Made by a program: the position numbers and the translations under genes. This document shows positions 1-7,694 of a stretch of DNA of 33,624 bases, piece after piece. The number at the start of each line of letters is the position of its first letter. Positions within the stretch are counted from its first letter, which is position 1. Below the pieces are notes generated by a model. The model was not told the origin of the DNA. It did no database searches and saw only the letters and a program-made list of their open reading frames with translations. This DNA is from an uncultured Lachnospiraceae bacterium (GTDB lineage Bacteria > Bacillota > Clostridia > Lachnospirales > Lachnospiraceae), in the NCBI GenBank assembly GCA_944384105.1, contig CALWSC010000065.1:1-33624 (forward strand). The letters are read 5' to 3'.

Positions 1-33
1 GGCTTTTTGAAAAACAGCGGGGCGGGCGGATAA
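1..33 (+). CDS. C-terminal tail of an unidentified upstream gene (partial)
   Basis: The first frame is open from the window edge and ends in TAA at 31-33, giving the tail GFLKNSGAGG. Too little is present to name a family. It is listed because the next ORF begins one base after this stop, an arrangement typical of translationally coupled genes. The frame could also be non-coding. Confidence 0.3.
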   Translation, partial: GFLKNSGAGG

Positions 34-34
34 T

Positions 35-199
35 ATGCAGAAGCTGGAAAATATGGAGGGGAGGGTATGGGAGAAAAAGGCAGAGGATACGATGATACTT
101 CTCGCCGCGGTAAATGCACGTATCGGCAAAAACAATATGACAGAAGAACTGCGGGAGCTGGCTGTAAAATATCTGAAAAATCAGACGGGAGCGCGATAA
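35..199 (+). CDS. Small hypothetical protein (54 aa)
   Basis: An ATG at 35 opens a 54-codon frame ending in TAA at 197-199, one base after the upstream stop. The product is charged and probably helical, with a middle part reading ILLAAVNARIGKNN and a Lys/Arg-rich end. I do not recognise the family. The purine-rich GGCGGA just upstream is only a weak ribosome binding site. A stronger one (GGAGGGGAGGG, 56-66) points instead at an out-of-frame ATG at 67, whose product looks non-protein-like. The stop codon lies inside the terminator hairpin that follows, as expected for a real last gene of a transcript. Existence is plausible, function unknown. Confidence 0.38.
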   Translation: MQKLENMEGRVWEKKAEDTMILLAAVNARIGKNNMTEELRELAVKYLKNQTGAR

Positions 200-215
200 A
201 AAGCGCTCCCGTCTG
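182..215. terminator. 13-bp stem terminator, best read on the minus strand (end of aroE)
   Basis: A perfect inverted repeat (cagacgggagcgc at 182-194, complement at 203-215) encloses an 8-nt loop. On the minus strand the stem is followed by ATTTTT, so it should end aroE transcription. On the plus strand it has no immediate T-run but may still end the small upstream ORF, whose stop codon lies in the loop. Confidence 0.7.
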
Positions 216-221
216 CGTACG

Positions 222-1094
222 TCACTGAAAATATTTTTTCTTTATCATCTCAACCGGCATATCCAGTCCCGTCCACAGGCGGAATGCCTCTGCGCCCTGA
301 TAGAGGAGCATATACATGCCGTTAAAAGTCCGGCAGCCAGCCGCCTCCGCTTCGGTCAGGAGCCGCGTCCTGCGCGGATTGTAGATGACGTCGGAGACGA
401 TCAGCCCAGGGTGAAGAAGAGAGGTGTCAGGCAGAATCGTATCGTCCGTATTCGGAGCCATCCCCACCGAGGTTCCGTTCACGAGCAGCGCGCTTTCCTC
501 CAGGGCATCCCTGAGAGCCGATACATCGCCGTGTTCGTGCAGCAGTGCCCGGCAGGAGGTCGTTTGAGTGATAGTATCCGCAAGCTTTACCGTGCGTTCC
601 CAGAACCTGCTTGTGGGGCGCGCGAAAATATGAATCTTACGGACCCCGTCGAGCGCCGCCTGCGCGCAGATCGCAGAAGCCGCACCGCCGGCGCCCATAA
701 CCGTAATCGTCTTTCCAATCACATCATATCCTGCGTCCTGCACGGAACGCATATACCCGATGCCGTCCGTATTATAACCGGTGAGTACCCCGCCGTCATT
801 TACTACCGTATTGACCGCTCCCAGAAGTTCTGCCGCGGGAGAAAGCCGGTCGGCAAGCTGCGCCATCAGATTTTTATTCGGCATCGTCAGATTGAATCCT
901 CGGATCCCGGCGGCTTTCAGTCCCTTTACCGCGGTCTCAAGAGAGTCCTCCTTAACATCAAAACAGAGATACACATAATCCAGCCCGAGCTGCGCAAACG
1001 CTTCATTATGCATCAGCGGCGAGATACTGTGCGCCACCGGACTTCCCAGCAGCGCTGTAAGCTGCGTATGTCCCGTAATCTGTATTCGTTCCAT
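222..1094 (-). CDS. aroE: Shikimate dehydrogenase (shikimate/quinate dehydrogenase family)
   Basis: The enzyme reduces 3-dehydroshikimate to shikimate with NADPH, step four of the chorismate pathway, in the cytosol. The 290-aa product is of normal length. The N-terminal substrate domain begins with GSPVAHSISPLMHN (the SxS substrate motif) and has TMPNK, whose Lys is the catalytic base. It is followed by GAVNTVV and YNTDGIG. The nucleotide domain carries VMGAGGAASA, and the C-terminus has NGMYMLLYQGAEAF. TMPNK instead of the commoner TxPxK wording resembles YdiB-type shikimate/quinate dehydrogenases, so quinate activity cannot be excluded. AAAGGAG precedes the ATG. It is divergent from aroD, the preceding step of the pathway, across an 80-bp shared promoter region. 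Confidence 0.95.
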   Translation of the reverse strand: MERIQITGHTQLTALLGSPVAHSISPLMHNEAFAQLGLDYVYLCFDVKEDSLETAVKGLKAAGIRGFNLTMPNKNLMAQLADRLSPAAELLGAVNTVVNDGGVLTGYNTDGIGYMRSVQDAGYDVIGKTITVMGAGGAASAICAQAALDGVRKIHIFARPTSRFWERTVKLADTITQTTSCRALLHEHGDVSALRDALEESALLVNGTSVGMAPNTDDTILPDTSLLHPGLIVSDVIYNPRRTRLLTEAEAAGCRTFNGMYMLLYQGAEAFRLWTGLDMPVEMIKKKYFQ

Positions 1095-1107
1095 TTTACA
1101 AAACTCC

Positions 1108-1136
1108 TTTACTGCTTTCTTGCTTTAGTGTATCAT
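1108..1136 (+). promoter_or_regulatory. Possible aroD promoter
   Basis: TTTACT (1108-1113) and TATCAT (1131-1136) are separated by 17 bp on the plus strand. The match is weak, but it is the best candidate in the 80-bp aroE/aroD gap. It overlaps the aroE promoter, so the two would compete for polymerase. Confidence 0.35.
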
Positions 1137-1155
1137 TAATGAAAAGGAAAAGCAA
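1127..1155 (-). promoter_or_regulatory. Predicted aroE promoter
   Basis: On the minus strand TTGCTT (1150-1155) and TACACT (1127-1132) are separated by 17 bp, with a TGn extension before the -10. It lies upstream of the aroE ribosome binding site and overlaps the weaker divergent candidate for aroD. Confidence 0.5.
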
Positions 1156-1173
1156 TGAGAAAGGATACGAGAA

Positions 1174-1941
1174 ATGAAGAAGACAGTACATATAAAGCAT
1201 ATTACCATCGGTGAGGGAATTCCCAAGATCTGCGTACCTGTCACGGGTAGCACGCGGGAAGAAATCCTGACACAGACAGAGACAGCGGCAGCCTGTCAGC
1301 CGGATCTGCTGGAATGGCGTGCGGATTTCTTTGAGAAATGCATGGATGAGGAGGCGGTCGGAAATGTGATACAGGCAGTGAGGAAGCGGCTTGGAGAAAT
1401 TCCGCTGCTCTTTACCTTCCGGACTGCGCAGGAAGGCGGAAACAGAAAGATCGCAGCAAAGGCTTATTCGGAGCTGCTCTGCAGCGCTGCCGAGCAGAAA
1501 CCGGATCTGATCGATGTGGAAATCTGTATGGAGAGTGTAAGAGACAGCGGACTTATCGGACAGCTTCAGTCGCAGGGAATCCGTATAGTCGCTTCAAATC
1601 ACCACTTTGAAGGCACTCCGTCTGAGGAAGAGATGCTTTCGATTCTCGAAACGATGGAACATGCCGGAGCGGATATTTTAAAACTGGCGGTCATGCCGCA
1701 GAATCCCCGGGATCTGCTGAAGCTGCTGTCCGTGACGGAAAAAGGCTCCCGCCGTTTTGAGCAGCCTCTGATTACAATGGCAATGGGCGGCTGCGGCGTG
1801 CTCTCAAGAATTGCCGGCGGGCAGTTCGGCAGCGCAGTGACATTTGGCTGTGTGGGAAGGGCTTCCGCGCCGGGACAGATTCCGATTGCAGAGCTGCGCG
1901 AAATGATAACTAAACTGCACAAATTCAGAGAAAAAGAGTAA
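1174..1941 (+). CDS. aroD: Type I 3-dehydroquinate dehydratase
   Basis: It dehydrates 3-dehydroquinate to 3-dehydroshikimate through a Schiff base, feeding the product of the divergent aroE. The 255-aa length is typical of the type I family. Visible motifs in order: EWRAD (substrate Glu/Arg), TFRTAQEGG, VEI, SNHHF (catalytic His), LKLAVMP (Schiff-base Lys), TMAMGG, and the C-terminal GSAVTFG with the SAPGQI loop. The first codons (MKKTVHIKHITIGEG) match the usual start, and a GGATACGAG purine stretch precedes the ATG. The gene ends just before the sporulation cluster, from which it is separated by a hairpin. Confidence 0.96.
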   Translation: MKKTVHIKHITIGEGIPKICVPVTGSTREEILTQTETAAACQPDLLEWRADFFEKCMDEEAVGNVIQAVRKRLGEIPLLFTFRTAQEGGNRKIAAKAYSELLCSAAEQKPDLIDVEICMESVRDSGLIGQLQSQGIRIVASNHHFEGTPSEEEMLSILETMEHAGADILKLAVMPQNPRDLLKLLSVTEKGSRRFEQPLITMAMGGCGVLSRIAGGQFGSAVTFGCVGRASAPGQIPIAELREMITKLHKFREKE

Positions 1942-1955
1942 ACAATAGACGAATA

Positions 1956-1999
1956 AGAGAGATGTTGTCGAAAACACCCAGAAATCGACATCTCTTTTT
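1956..1999 (+). terminator. Likely aroD terminator, overlapping 0A-box-like sites
   Basis: AGAGATG (1958-1964) pairs with CATCTCT (1989-1995), with an inner TCG/CGA extension, and is followed by TTTTT to 1999. The same bases form two oppositely oriented 0A-box-like sequences, so the segment probably serves as terminator RNA and as regulator-binding DNA. Confidence 0.55.
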
Positions 2000-2031
2000 G
2001 ACAAAGTCCACACCCCCTTATCACCTATAAT
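1964..2031 (+). promoter_or_regulatory. spoIIG-type promoter with 0A-box-like sites (Spo0A activated)
   Basis: TTGACA (1998-2003) and TATAAT (2026-2031) are both perfect hexamers but lie 22 bp apart, too far for sigma-A alone. TTTGACAAA (1997-2005) matches the 0A-box consensus TTTGNCRAA and overlaps the -35. GTTGTCGAA (1964-1972) matches 8 of 9. A reverse-oriented TGTCGA core lies at 1986-1991. In Bacillus subtilis the spoIIG promoter is known for a 22-bp spacer and phosphorylated-Spo0A sites reaching the -35. The match in architecture and gene position makes the assignment strong, though binding is inferred. Confidence 0.75.
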
Positions 2032-2082
2032 GATACTTGCTTAGTCCAGTGAGCAGGTATTCAAAGTGACAGGGGGTGTTTT

Positions 2083-2940
2083 GTGTATTATGCGGTATAT
2101 GCGGACGAGTGGTTTCTCCGGAATCTGGTCATAGATTACATGATTCTGCGCATGGTGAACAGAATACGCAGGCGCTCTGCCATGCGTCTGAGATGCGCAA
2201 TCGGGGCCGCAATCGGAGCGGCGGGAAGCTGTCTGATTTTTCTGCCGCCGTTTTCGTCCGTACTGCTTTTTACACTCCTGATACAGGCAGCGGTGAATAC
2301 ATGCATGGTAAGGTTTGGATGCAGAGTCAGAGGGATTCGGTCACTGGCGAAAGACATCTGCCTTTCGTACCTCTGCGCAGTGATCTGCGGAGGGATTTTT
2401 GAGGCACTGTTTTTTCTGGCAGGACCGGCGGGAGGGCGCACCTTCTGGATCATTGCCGCAGCGGGATATCTCGTAATCCAGGCGGGATTTCCGATCTGCG
2501 AAAAGCTGTTTGCGGGGAAACAAAAGATAATCTATACAGTAATCCTGTGTGCGGATGGAAAATGCAGAAAGGTAAAAGGACTGTACGACACAGGCAACCG
2601 GCTGCGGGATACGGTTTCACAGAAACCTGTGTCTGTGGCGGACAGCAGCGTGATGAGAGAGCTCTTTTCCGAGAAGATGATAGGAGAGCTTCTGGAATTT
2701 CAAAGTACGGGAAAGCTGGGGGAAAATTCCCCGTGGATTTCCAGGCACCTGCACCTTGTACCCTTTCAGAGTGTGGGGCAGTCGGGAGTACTTCCGGCGT
2801 TTACTTTGGACTATCTCTGGGTAAAGAGCGAAGATACCGGCAGTGTTATCTGCGACCCCATGATCGCGCTGTCAGCGGGAACCGGTTCTTTTGCCGGTAA
2901 ATGTCAGTTGATTTTGAATCCAGATCTAATAGACAGATAA
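2083..2940 (+). CDS. spoIIGA: Sporulation sigma-E factor processing peptidase SpoIIGA
   Basis: A membrane aspartic protease that cleaves pro-sigma-E in the mother cell after the SpoIIR signal from the forespore. The 285-aa product has a hydrophobic N-terminal half (about residues 1-140) consistent with several membrane helices. The soluble protease domain follows, with LYDTGNRL placing the catalytic Asp at residue 169. A C-terminal segment resembling a retropepsin-like fold ends the protein. The start is GTG at 2083, with AGGGGGTG 5 nt upstream, giving the family-typical [14 protein letters not shown]. It lies 14 bp upstream of sigE, its substrate, forming the classical spoIIG operon under the promoter at 1964-2031. 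Confidence 0.95.
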   Translation: MYYAVYADEWFLRNLVIDYMILRMVNRIRRRSAMRLRCAIGAAIGAAGSCLIFLPPFSSVLLFTLLIQAAVNTCMVRFGCRVRGIRSLAKDICLSYLCAVICGGIFEALFFLAGPAGGRTFWIIAAAGYLVIQAGFPICEKLFAGKQKIIYTVILCADGKCRKVKGLYDTGNRLRDTVSQKPVSVADSSVMRELFSEKMIGELLEFQSTGKLGENSPWISRHLHLVPFQSVGQSGVLPAFTLDYLWVKSEDTGSVICDPMIALSAGTGSFAGKCQLILNPDLIDR

Positions 2941-2954
2941 GGAGGAATTTTAAA

Positions 2955-3692
2955 ATGATTGCAAATGCTGTATTGCCCAGCAGGTTCCGTCTGCGCATTT
3001 TTCGAGGGATGTCCTCTGCATCGAGAAGACCGCAGGAGATTTTCTATATCGGAGGAGCCGATGTGCTTCCGGCACCCCTGACTCCGGATAAGGAAGCAAA
3101 GGCCATCGAAGGCTTAAATCTTCCTGACAACAAGGCTGCGAGGGAAGAACTGATTGAACATAATCTGCGCCTGGTCGTCTACATTGCGCAGAAATTTGAC
3201 AACACAGGCGTCGGGGTGGAGGATTTAATTTCCATAGGAACGATTGGACTGATTAAGGCCATCAATACGTTCAATCCCACAAAGAAAATCAAACTGGCAA
3301 CATACGCATCCCGATGTATAGAAAACGAAATCCTGATGTATCTTCGCCGCAATAACAAGACACGCATGGAGGTTTCCATAGATGAACCGCTTAACGTAGA
3401 CTGGGACGGCAACGAGCTTCTGCTGTCCGACATCCTGGGAACTGACGAGGATGTCATTTACCGTGACATCGAGCATGAAGTAGAATGTAACCTCCTCGAC
3501 AAAGCAATCGACAAACTCTCTGACCGCGAACAGACGATTATCCGCCTCCGTTTTGGGCTGAACATGCCGGACGGAAAAGAAAAGACCCAGAAAGAAGTTG
3601 CAGATCTGCTGGGAATCTCTCAGTCGTATATATCGAGGCTGGAGAAGAGAATTATGAAGAGGCTGAAGAAAGAAATCGTGAGATATGAATAA
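2955..3692 (+). CDS. sigE: RNA polymerase sporulation sigma factor SigE (pro-form)
   Basis: Early mother-cell sigma factor, made as an inactive precursor. The start is ATG 2955, directly after AAGGAGGA, giving 245 aa; an upstream in-frame extension overlaps spoIIGA and is rejected. Residues 1-30 are a basic, amphipathic pro-sequence. The cleavage region reads EIFYIGG, so processing is expected around Phe30/Tyr31 by comparison with Bacillus EVYYIGG. Region 2 includes [12 protein letters not shown] and [13 protein letters not shown], with [17 protein letters not shown] following. Region 4 ends with [21 protein letters not shown], the -35-binding helix-turn-helix. It is the second gene of the spoIIG operon. 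Confidence 0.97.
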   Translation: MIANAVLPSRFRLRIFRGMSSASRRPQEIFYIGGADVLPAPLTPDKEAKAIEGLNLPDNKAAREELIEHNLRLVVYIAQKFDNTGVGVEDLISIGTIGLIKAINTFNPTKKIKLATYASRCIENEILMYLRRNNKTRMEVSIDEPLNVDWDGNELLLSDILGTDEDVIYRDIEHEVECNLLDKAIDKLSDREQTIIRLRFGLNMPDGKEKTQKEVADLLGISQSYISRLEKRIMKRLKKEIVRYE

Positions 3693-3697
3693 ATAAA

Positions 3698-3728
3698 GGG
3701 AAGGGGCAAATCACCCCTTCCTATTTTG
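3698..3728. terminator. Bidirectional terminator between sigE and the opposing permease gene
   Basis: GGAAGGGG (3699-3706) pairs with CCCCTTCC (3714-3721) around a 7-nt loop. TATTTT follows on the plus strand and a T-rich CTTTATTT on the minus strand. It sits exactly between the convergent stops at 3692 and 3733. Confidence 0.78.
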
Positions 3729-3732
3729 CGCT

Positions 3733-4602
3733 TTAAAACACAGAACAGATTACTCCCGCTGCGATGGAGATTGCAAGCAGAAGTCCGAGAATCTTAAGGC
3801 ACAGCTTCTTGTCATGCTCCATCTTGAAGAGCACCACAATTCCGATTCCGGCGCTGGCGCACAGACCCGAAATGATGGAGGCGAAAGAGAGGACGCCTTC
3901 CAGGTAAAGCTGCGTGAGCATGACGGATGCCGCGCAGTTCGGGATCAGACCGATGACAGCAGCGAGTACCGGCTGGAGCAGTGAATTTGATAACAGATAC
4001 TCGGAGAGCTGTTCTATGCCAACGACTTCAATGATCAGATTAAGCACTGCGGTAAAGATCAGGATGTATACGAAGATCTTCAGGGTGTGGCGAAGCGCCG
4101 GCATCAGAATGCCGGCGTGATCGTGACATCCGCAGCCATGGCAGATCTCATGGATATGCTCCTCCCGGTTTTCGTTATTCTTGCCGAAAAAGGAACGGTG
4201 TACCCGGTCAAGATGCACGAGAAAATCGATCAGGAAACCGGCGATGATACCGATGAGAACCTTTATGAGAAGAATTCTTACAATATCTTTTGTATGGCCC
4301 GGATAACTCAGCAGGATCAGAATCGCTTCGTCAGAAGTAGATAAGAAGACCGCCATCAGCGTCCCGAGCGTGATAATGCGTCCGGCATAGAGATTGGAGG
4401 CGACAACGGAGAAGCCGCACTGCGGGATACAGCCGAGAAGTGCTCCGGCAACGGGGCCTGCTTTCCCGAATCTTGCCAGCGCACGGTTCAGAAAGCCGGA
4501 CGAAAATTTCTCAACAGCTTCGATGATGAGAAATGCGGCGAACAGAAACGGAAGCATCTTCAGGCTGTCCAAAACAGCATGCTCTAAAATATGAAAAATC
4601 AT
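3733..4602 (-). CDS. Putative heavy-metal/manganese exporter (ArsP_2-like 10-TM permease)
   Basis: A polytopic membrane protein of about 289 aa that fits the family annotated as putative manganese transporter or 10-TM heavy-metal exporter. It has two related halves: GCIPQCGFSVVASNLYAGRI in the first and GLIPNCAASVMLTQLYLEG in the second, each with a Pro-x-Cys hinge, suggesting internal duplication. Between them is a charged cytoplasmic loop with a His/Cys cluster (HIHEICHGCGCHDH), a likely metal-binding site. I prefer ATG 4602, which has AGAAAGG upstream; a TTG at 4641 would add 13 residues but lacks a good ribosome binding site. It lies on the opposite strand between sigE and sigG, so it is not part of the sporulation operon. 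Substrate is inferred. Confidence 0.8.
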   Translation of the reverse strand: MIFHILEHAVLDSLKMLPFLFAAFLIIEAVEKFSSGFLNRALARFGKAGPVAGALLGCIPQCGFSVVASNLYAGRIITLGTLMAVFLSTSDEAILILLSYPGHTKDIVRILLIKVLIGIIAGFLIDFLVHLDRVHRSFFGKNNENREEHIHEICHGCGCHDHAGILMPALRHTLKIFVYILIFTAVLNLIIEVVGIEQLSEYLLSNSLLQPVLAAVIGLIPNCAASVMLTQLYLEGVLSFASIISGLCASAGIGIVVLFKMEHDKKLCLKILGLLLAISIAAGVICSVF

Positions 4603-4668
4603 AGCAGTATCAGCCTTTCTGAATATATCAAGAGGGGACAAACCCCATGTAAACGGTTACGGTATAAG

Positions 4669-4698
4669 ATTATAACACAGATTCGTGTCAAGGTCTAA
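4669..4698 (-). promoter_or_regulatory. Predicted promoter of the metal permease gene
   Basis: On the minus strand TTAGAC (4693-4698) and TATAAT (4669-4674) are 18 bp apart, with a TGn extension on the -10. It is about 70 bp upstream of the chosen ATG. The rest of 4699-4825 is AT-rich with no convincing sigma-F promoter for sigG. Confidence 0.5.
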
Positions 4699-4825
4699 AA
4701 CTTTTTATATTTTCTTTGAAATCGTATATTTCCAAACTGGAATGAGAATTCTTTTAATACCGGGAATACGTTTCCGGAATTCTGCCCGGGTCCGGCAGTA
4801 AGACACTTCCAGGAGGATTTTCATT

Positions 4826-5602
4826 ATGGCACTGAATAAAGTAGAAATATGCGGTGTAAACACATCGAAGCTTCCGGTACTTACGAATGAGGAAAAAGAG
4901 GAATTATTCCAGAAAATCAGACAGGGCGATGAAGAAGCCAGGGAACGATACATCAAGGGAAACCTGAGGCTGGTGCTGAGCGTGATCAAACGCTTCTCCA
5001 GCAGCAATGAAAACGCCGACGATCTCTTCCAGATTGGATGCATCGGTCTGATGAAGGCGATCGACAATTTTAATACAGAATTGAATGTAAAATTTTCTAC
5101 CTATGCGGTTCCGATGATTATCGGGGAAATCCGCAGGTATTTAAGGGACAATAACAGCATCCGCGTCAGCCGTTCTCTGCGCGACGTGGCATACAAGGCA
5201 ATCTATGCCAGGGAAAATTATATGAGGCAAAATTTAAAAGAACCTACTGTCGCGGAGATTGCCGAGGAAATCGGTATCGATAAGGAGGAGATCGTCTATG
5301 CACTGGATGCGATTCAAAGCCCGATGAGCCTTTACGAGCCGGTTTATACCGAGGGAGGGGATACGCTGTATGTCATGGATCAGATCAGCGACAAGAAGAA
5401 CAGAGAGGAGAATTGGGTGGAGGATCTCTCGCTGCGGGAAGCCATGCGCCGCCTGGGAGACCGTGAGAGGGATATTATACAGATGCGCTTCTACGAGGGG
5501 AAAACCCAGATGGAAGTTGCCCGGGAGATCGGAATCTCCCAGGCACAGGTAAGCCGCCTTGAGAAAAATGCTCTCAAAAGCATGAAGAACTATCTCTCAT
5601 AA
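4826..5602 (+). CDS. sigG: RNA polymerase sporulation sigma factor SigG
   Basis: Late forespore-specific sigma factor. The 258-aa product begins with the diagnostic KVEICGVNTSKLPVL, the segment that distinguishes SigG from SigF. Region 2 is NLRLVLSVIKRF and DDLFQIGCIGLMKAIDNF, followed by KFSTYAVPMIIGEIRRYLRDN and RVSRSLRD. Region 3 contains EPTVAEIAEEIG, and region 4 ends with QMEVAREIGISQAQVSRLEK. AGGAGG lies 9 nt before the ATG. In relatives it directly follows sigE; here a minus-strand permease gene separates them, so sigG should have its own promoter, but I could not place a clear sigma-F or sigma-G motif. The stop is 13 bp from the end of the convergent gene, with no terminator visible. 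Confidence 0.97.
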   Translation: MALNKVEICGVNTSKLPVLTNEEKEELFQKIRQGDEEARERYIKGNLRLVLSVIKRFSSSNENADDLFQIGCIGLMKAIDNFNTELNVKFSTYAVPMIIGEIRRYLRDNNSIRVSRSLRDVAYKAIYARENYMRQNLKEPTVAEIAEEIGIDKEEIVYALDAIQSPMSLYEPVYTEGGDTLYVMDQISDKKNREENWVEDLSLREAMRRLGDRERDIIQMRFYEGKTQMEVAREIGISQAQVSRLEKNALKSMKNYLS

Positions 5603-5615
5603 GCGGCAGACAGAG

Positions 5616-7691
5616 CTACGGCGTGAAGAACAGGAAATCCGCGCAGGGGCGTTCAGAGCCATCAGACGGATTATTCATCACAACACCATTGTAGTATAAA
5701 GTGGCGGAGCCTCCGCCGTCCAGGTTGTAGGCATAAGTACAGCCGAAGGATTGGAAAATATTTACCATCTGGCTGTGGTTGAGGCCTTTGGAGCCGCCGG
5801 CGCCGCGTCCGTCCGCGCACAGCAGGACGTAGTCGTTTGGCGCGATCATACCGACTGCAACGCGCGGATCTTTATAGCTTGTGACCTCAATCGGCATCTG
5901 AGGTACGCCGTTGTTGATCAGAATGGGACCGAAATTATACGTATCCTTCACGCCCATGTTCAGAAGATCAGCTCCCATAAGTCCCTGCGGCGGGGTAAAA
6001 ATCAGTCCGTCATATGTGGTTGCCATGACAGTATAGCTCGTCATATAGTCGCCGTAGATTACGCCGTCCTTGATGCACATGCCGAGAGGCGAGGGCTTGC
6101 CGCTGCTGTAGTCAAAGGCGCTGCCGTTGATGCCGATAATACCGCCGTGCGCCGGTATTGCCTCAGAGGTGCGCTGTCGTTTGCCGCCGTAGGAATCATA
6201 AGACATACACGAGCGGAGCTGGTCCGGAGAGGAAGTCTGTACATGTGCTGTCCAGTAAGTTGAGCCGCTGTCCGTGTGTCTTTCCAGGACAATATGCAGC
6301 GATTTGCTGCTGTACACGATGCGGGTGGAGCTGCGCCTGGAGATGCCGTTCATCTTCTCCTTTGTCGCAAGTGTTCCATCAGCGCCGCAGTAATAGTCTC
6401 CGACCCAGGCGTTCTTCACCATTGCGCCTGCAGCATTCATATAATAGCGCACGCCGTCCACAGTAATCCATCCGGTCTGTCTGTGCCCGCTGGCGTTGAG
6501 GAAGTATCTGTTTCCGCCCTCGTCCACCCAGCCGACCTGCATCACACCGCTGGCATTTAAATAGTACCAGTAGCCGTCCACGTACTTCCAGCCGCTGGTC
6601 ATCGCGCTGTTGCCGTCGAGATAGTAATACTTTCCGTCGTCCAGCACCCATCCGGTCTGCATCACGCCGTTTTCATCCGCATAGTAATAAACGCCGTTCA
6701 CAAGCACCCATCCGGTCTGTGTCACACCGCTGGCATTGAGGAAATATTTCTCTCCGTCAATATACTGCCAGCCGCTCATCATCAAGCCATCGTCTCTCAG
6801 GTAATAGCGGATGCCGTCCACCTCTGTCCAGCCGGAACAAATTGCGCCGTTTTCATCCGCGTAGTGATAAAACCCGTCGATAAGAAACCAACCGGTCTGA
6901 AGGACTCCGCTGGCATTGAGATAGTACGTCCTGCCGTCCACATACTGCCAGCCGCTGAGCATCTTGTCGCTTACGGGGCTTAAATAATACCAGACATCAT
7001 CCGTATAGACCCATCCGTTCAGGATGGCACCGTTCTCGTCCGCAAAATAATAATTTCCGTCCACAAGCACCCAACCGGTCTGGAGAACACCGCTGGCATT
7101 GAGATAATATCTCCTTCCGTCCACGATCTTAAATCCGCTGGTCATCGCGCCGCGGCTGTCCGTATAGTACCAGTTTCCGGCGTCCTGAACCCAGCCGATG
7201 ACGGGAGCGCCGTCCGCATCGAGATAATACCACACGCCGTTAATCAGATTCCATCTCGCTGCAGATAACGTTTCGGCATCTCCGGGTGTATCCGTGCCTT
7301 CACCGGGCGTTTCTTCTTCGCCGGTAAGGACGCCAGAATCCGGAGTTTCCCCGGAATCATCTGGTACAGTGCCGTCCGGCTCTGCTCCGGAATCGGGCAT
7401 ATCCGGATCTTCCCCGGAATCCTGTTTTGTCCCGGATTCACTGCCGGGGGCAGGTGCCTCCTCTTGCGGCGCCTCTTCGGAAACATCGGGAGATTCAGAA
7501 TCGGAAACGCTCTGATCTTCGGCAGGTTCTTCCGATTCCTTATGAGAATTTTCCGCCTGGTAGGAAAGCTCAGGCGCTCCCCAATATCCGGTGCCGGAAG
7601 CCCATACGCCCTCCGGAAGTGATACCGAAGCTGCCGACACGCAGAGCACGCCTGCGAGCAGCAGACATAAATACTTTTTCTTTTTATACAT
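5616..7691 (-). CDS. Secreted wall-binding protein with C-terminal phosphodiester glycosidase (NAGPA) domain
   Basis: A 691-aa exported protein. Residues 1-31 are a signal peptide (KKKK, hydrophobic core, cleavage likely after VWA). Residues about 50-145 form an acidic Glu/Asp/Ser/Pro/Gly linker. From Trp147 to about residue 430 there are some 14 tandem 20-residue repeats of the cell-wall/choline/glucan-binding type (GW-x-x-x-DG-x-x-YYLN-A-SG). The C-terminal 250 residues match the phosphodiester glycosidase fold related to GlcNAc-1-phosphodiester alpha-N-acetylglucosaminidase: GINGSAFD, VGMIAPND, GLNHSQM and NLDGGGSATLYYNG. It may act on glycan phosphodiesters at the surface; the substrate is unknown. 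Its GAGGTG ribosome binding site overlaps the end of the upstream ATPase gene, 3 nt away, so co-expression is likely. Confidence 0.9.
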   Translation of the reverse strand: MYKKKKYLCLLLAGVLCVSAASVSLPEGVWASGTGYWGAPELSYQAENSHKESEEPAEDQSVSDSESPDVSEEAPQEEAPAPGSESGTKQDSGEDPDMPDSGAEPDGTVPDDSGETPDSGVLTGEEETPGEGTDTPGDAETLSAARWNLINGVWYYLDADGAPVIGWVQDAGNWYYTDSRGAMTSGFKIVDGRRYYLNASGVLQTGWVLVDGNYYFADENGAILNGWVYTDDVWYYLSPVSDKMLSGWQYVDGRTYYLNASGVLQTGWFLIDGFYHYADENGAICSGWTEVDGIRYYLRDDGLMMSGWQYIDGEKYFLNASGVTQTGWVLVNGVYYYADENGVMQTGWVLDDGKYYYLDGNSAMTSGWKYVDGYWYYLNASGVMQVGWVDEGGNRYFLNASGHRQTGWITVDGVRYYMNAAGAMVKNAWVGDYYCGADGTLATKEKMNGISRRSSTRIVYSSKSLHIVLERHTDSGSTYWTAHVQTSSPDQLRSCMSYDSYGGKRQRTSEAIPAHGGIIGINGSAFDYSSGKPSPLGMCIKDGVIYGDYMTSYTVMATTYDGLIFTPPQGLMGADLLNMGVKDTYNFGPILINNGVPQMPIEVTSYKDPRVAVGMIAPNDYVLLCADGRGAGGSKGLNHSQMVNIFQSFGCTYAYNLDGGGSATLYYNGVVMNNPSDGSERPCADFLFFTP

Positions 7692-7694
7692 ATG

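Noticed and set aside
411-1139. A 242-aa plus-strand frame opposite aroE
   Set aside because: Composition is Arg/His-rich and no family is recognisable; aroE on the minus strand explains the region.
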